8,909 nucleotides of DNA. It comes from an uncultured Lachnospiraceae bacterium (GTDB lineage Bacteria; Bacillota_A; Clostridia; Lachnospirales; Lachnospiraceae). The position numbers and the translations under genes were made by a program. Position 1 is the first letter of the stretch. The number at the start of each line of letters is the position of its first letter. Shown piece by piece: positions 6,298 through 8,909 of the stretch. Below the pieces are notes generated by a model. It did not search any database. It was given only the letters and a program-made list of their open reading frames with translations, and was not told where the DNA came from. The stretch covers positions 1 through 8,909 of the forward strand of contig CAJUGZ010000179.1 in assembly GCA_910585855.1 (NCBI GenBank). The letters are read 5' to 3'.

Positions 6298-6440
6298 AAT
6301 GAAAGAAAAGGTCTATGCAGGGTCATCATTTCCCGTTGGCACTTAGGTGATGTGTTGCTGTGTTTTAGCATCTTAGTGTCCGCTATGAAAATAGAAAATG
6401 CTAAGCGCAAGCGAGCCCGGAATAGACCTTTTCTTTCATT
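6298..6440 (-). repeat. Hairpin repeat, copy B (143 bp, inverted relative to A)
   Basis: The ends are perfect 19-bp inverted repeats: AATGAAAGAAAAGGTCTAT (6298-6316) and its complement (6422-6440). Read on the minus strand, 6427-6311 aligns with 5511-5628 of copy A over its whole length with one single-base gap. It shares the blocks CCGGGCTCGCTTGCGCTTAG, TATTTTCATAGC, ACAGCAACAC, CTAAGTGCC and CGGGAAATGATGACCCT. Outside the shared GTCTA/TAGAC ends the arms are unlike those of copy A. It begins 73 bp after the GNAT stop and ends 58 bp before the lon start. Confidence 0.9.
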
Positions 6441-6498
6441 TCGGCGTCCTAGACAAAAAAGTAAAATTTTTTAATTTTTAATAGAGAGGATGACTAGA

Positions 6499-8817
6499 AT
6501 GGGTGAGGAGAAAATTTTGATACCAGTGATTGCTTTAAGGGGTATGACAATTTTACCGGCAATGGTAGTACATTTTGATGTCAGCCGGGCAAAATCGATT
6601 CATGCTTTGGAAAAGGCTATGGTACATGAACAGAGAATTTTGGTTATTACACAGAGAGATCCAGAGGATGAAGAACCAACACTGGAAAATTTATATCAGA
6701 TTGGAACGATCTGTGAGATTAAGCAGTTAATTAAGCTTCCTAATAATATTATTCGTGTTTTGGTAGAGGGAAAAGAACGGGCGGAATTGGAAAATTTTAT
6801 TGAGGATCAGGAGGCATTGATTGGAGAGGTATATATTTTAGGAAATACCGGGAAAGAGGAATTGGATTCTGTCACAATGGAGGCTATGATGCGGATTGTG
6901 AAGGAGTTATTGCTTCGCTATAGTGCTATGAATCCAAAGTTAAATCGGGATACGGTAAAACTGCTTACGGAAACAGGGGATTTGGAATATTTGTTAGATC
7001 AGGTTGCTAATAATATTCCGCTTCGTTATGAGCAGAAACAGGAACTTTTGGAGGCTTCTGATTTAACGCTGCGTTATGAAGTGATTACACGGATTCTTGG
7101 AAATGAAATTGAGGTGCTTCGTATTCGAAAGGAATTTCAGGAAGAGGTAAAGGCAAGGGTCGATAAAAATCAAAAGGAATATATTTTGCGGGAGCAGATG
7201 AAGTTGATTCGAGATGAGCTTGGAGAGGGAGATAGTGCTTCAGATGCAGATCACTATTTGGAAACACTCAGTAAGTTAAAGGCTTCGAAAGAGGTAAAGG
7301 ATAAGATTAAAAAGGAGATTGTTCGCTTTAAGAATATTGGTTCGAACAGTTCAGAGAGCAGTGTATCACGGACTTATATTGAAACATTGTTAGAGATGCC
7401 TTGGAATAAAGCATCCAAGGACAGCAAGGATTTGAAAAAGGCAAATGAGATTTTGGAAGCGGAGCATTATGGATTAAAGAAGGTAAAGGAACGGATTTTG
7501 GAATTTTTGGCAGTGCGTTCTCTGACAGAAAAGGGGGAGAGTCCGATTATCTGTTTGGTAGGACCTCCCGGAACTGGGAAAACGTCGATTGCGAAGTCAG
7601 TTGCAAAGGCATTAAATAAGGAATATGTGCGGATTTGTCTGGGCGGTGTACGGGATGAAGCAGAGATTCGAGGGCATCGCAGAACCTATGTGGGGGCGAT
7701 GCCGGGGAGGATTGCAGCGGGGCTTCACAATGCCGGAGTGAAAAATCCTTTGATGCTGTTGGATGAAATTGATAAAGTGAGCAGTGATTATAAGGGAGAT
7801 ACCTCTTCTGCACTTTTAGAAGTATTGGATTCGGAGCAAAATTCAAAGTTTCGGGATCACTATATTGAGATACCGCTGGATCTGTCGGAGGTGCTGTTTA
7901 TTGCTACTGCAAATTCGGTGCAGGATATACCGAAACCTTTGTTGGATCGAATGGAAATGATTGAAGTGACTAGTTATACAGAAAATGAAAAAGCACATAT
8001 TGCAAAGGATCATTTGATTCCAAAACAGTTAAAGAAGCATGGGATAAAAGAAAAACAGTTGATTTTTTCGGAAAAAGCAGTGGAACATATGATTCATAGT
8101 TATACCAGAGAGGCTGGTGTGCGTGGATTAGAGCGCAAGATTGGGGAGATTTGCAGAAAGGCTGCCCGTGAGATTTTGGAAGAGAAAAGAGAAGTGGTAA
8201 AGATTACGGAATCTAGTTTGAAAAAATATCTGGGTAAGGAATTGTATGTTTTTGATGTGGCAAATGAAACGGATGAAGTCGGGATTGTACGAGGGCTTGC
8301 ATGGACAAGTGTAGGGGGTGATACGCTTCAGATTGAAGTGAATATTATGCCGGGAAAAGGGGAATTGAAATTGACTGGAAAGTTGGGAGATGTGATGAAA
8401 GAATCGGCACAGGCAGGGGTAAGTTATATTCGTTCCATTGCACCACGTTATCAGCTTTCAGAGGATTATTTTGAGAAACATGATATTCATATTCATATAC
8501 CGGAGGGAGCAGTGCCAAAGGATGGACCTTCTGCCGGAATTACAATGGCTACGGCAATGCTTTCGGCGATTGTAGAAAAGCCGGTTCGTGCTGATTTGGC
8601 TATGACTGGGGAAATTACACTTCGGGGGCGGGTGCTTCCGATTGGAGGGTTAAAAGAAAAGATTTTGGCTGCGAAGATGGCGCATATTAAGACGGTGCTG
8701 GTGCCGGAAAAGAATCGGCGGGATGTGGCAGAGATTTCTTCTGAGATAGTAAAGGGGATTCGGATAGAATATGTAGAGAATATGGAGCAGGTGATAGGGC
8801 AGGCGTTCATTTTTTGA
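6499..8817 (+). CDS. lon: Lon, ATP-dependent serine protease (LonA)
   Basis: Lon is a homo-oligomeric AAA+ protease that degrades misfolded and regulatory proteins in the cytosol. The 772-residue length is typical of bacterial LonA. Order: N-terminal substrate-recognition domain starting near ILIPVIALRGMTILPAM (about 5-210), a coiled-coil stretch with QKEYILREQMKLIRDELG (about 225-245), then the AAA+ module. This has Walker A GPPGTGKT (355-362) and Walker B LLDEIDK (420-426, Asp422/Glu423). The protease domain has Ser678 in PKDGPSAG and Lys721 in GGLKEK, the Ser-Lys dyad. I chose ATG 6499 because AGAGAGG (6483-6489) lies 9 nt before it; ATG 6490 directly abuts that site and is too close. The normal neighbour clpX is separated from it by the repeat-GNAT-repeat block. 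No clear promoter of its own is visible. Confidence 0.97.
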   Translation: MGEEKILIPVIALRGMTILPAMVVHFDVSRAKSIHALEKAMVHEQRILVITQRDPEDEEPTLENLYQIGTICEIKQLIKLPNNIIRVLVEGKERAELENFIEDQEALIGEVYILGNTGKEELDSVTMEAMMRIVKELLLRYSAMNPKLNRDTVKLLTETGDLEYLLDQVANNIPLRYEQKQELLEASDLTLRYEVITRILGNEIEVLRIRKEFQEEVKARVDKNQKEYILREQMKLIRDELGEGDSASDADHYLETLSKLKASKEVKDKIKKEIVRFKNIGSNSSESSVSRTYIETLLEMPWNKASKDSKDLKKANEILEAEHYGLKKVKERILEFLAVRSLTEKGESPIICLVGPPGTGKTSIAKSVAKALNKEYVRICLGGVRDEAEIRGHRRTYVGAMPGRIAAGLHNAGVKNPLMLLDEIDKVSSDYKGDTSSALLEVLDSEQNSKFRDHYIEIPLDLSEVLFIATANSVQDIPKPLLDRMEMIEVTSYTENEKAHIAKDHLIPKQLKKHGIKEKQLIFSEKAVEHMIHSYTREAGVRGLERKIGEICRKAAREILEEKREVVKITESSLKKYLGKELYVFDVANETDEVGIVRGLAWTSVGGDTLQIEVNIMPGKGELKLTGKLGDVMKESAQAGVSYIRSIAPRYQLSEDYFEKHDIHIHIPEGAVPKDGPSAGITMATAMLSAIVEKPVRADLAMTGEITLRGRVLPIGGLKEKILAAKMAHIKTVLVPEKNRRDVAEISSEIVKGIRIEYVENMEQVIGQAFIF

Positions 8818-8820
8818 ATG

Positions 8821-8909
8821 AGGATGCCGGAAGCTCAAGGGATGTTTGCTCTGAGCCCGCTTTCGCTTAGCATTTCCTCGTAGCGGACACATAAGACGCT
8901 AAAATACAG
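8821..8909 (+). repeat. Hairpin repeat, copy C (truncated by the window end)
   Basis: From about 8855 to the end the sequence matches the left half of copy A, in the same orientation: CGCTTAGCATTTCCTC, then TAGCGGACACATAAGACGCT and AAAATACAG. Relative to A it has a short deletion near 8880. The left outer arm should lie somewhere in 8821-8854 and resembles neither A's nor B's arm; its start is approximate. The right half is outside the window. It begins a few bases after the lon stop codon. Confidence 0.85.

Noticed and set aside
5493..6440. CRISPR array or standard insertion sequence
   Set aside because: There are only two spaced inverted copies here with no short regular repeat-spacer units, and no transposase gene lies between them.
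6450..6482. Possible lon promoter with TAGACA and TTTAAT
   Set aside because: The available spacings are about 14 or 21 bp, outside the usable range, in a region of A/T runs where such hexamers arise by chance.
7547..7846. Antisense open frame opposite the lon AAA+ module
   Set aside because: It overlaps highly conserved lon sequence, has a composition expected of a shadow frame, and shows no protein family features.

Overview
The window looks like chromosome from a low-GC Gram-positive bacterium, most likely a Clostridia/Lachnospiraceae-type Firmicute. Evidence: AT-rich DNA, strong AAGGAGG-type ribosome binding sites, sigma-A-like promoters, and the Firmicute gene order tig-clpP-clpX-lon with proteins of the expected length and intact active-site motifs. 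The species cannot be named from the sequence alone.

Layout. Positions 1-137 form a GC-richer end fragment with no assignable gene. Two minus-strand genes follow: a GrpB/UPF0157-family protein (1090-1626) and, downstream of it on the same strand, a Ser/Thr/Glu-rich lipoprotein with an Ig-like domain (138-1031). A 330-bp AT-rich divergent region (1627-1956) carries a promoter for each direction. The plus strand then encodes trigger factor (1957-3249), ClpP (3464-4051), ClpX (4132-5412), a small GNAT acetyltransferase (5778-6224) and Lon (6499-8817).

Function. Trigger factor receives nascent chains at the ribosome. ClpX unfolds tagged or regulatory substrates and feeds them to the ClpP barrel, and Lon degrades misfolded proteins on its own. 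The locus is therefore a protein-quality-control cluster. The tig-clpP and clpP-clpX gaps contain strong stem-loops without good U-tracts, which could tune processing or read-through.

The most unusual part is non-coding. A hairpin-forming repeat of about 145-155 bp occurs at 5493-5646 (copy A), in inverted orientation at 6298-6440 (copy B), and a third time at the window end just after lon (copy C, cut off). A and B flank the GNAT gene, so the whole block sits between clpX and lon, genes usually adjacent in this order. A and B share a conserved core of about 117 bp, but their outermost arms are unrelated in sequence while each remains self-complementary. That is not what a simple transposon terminal repeat predicts, and it is the main lead here.
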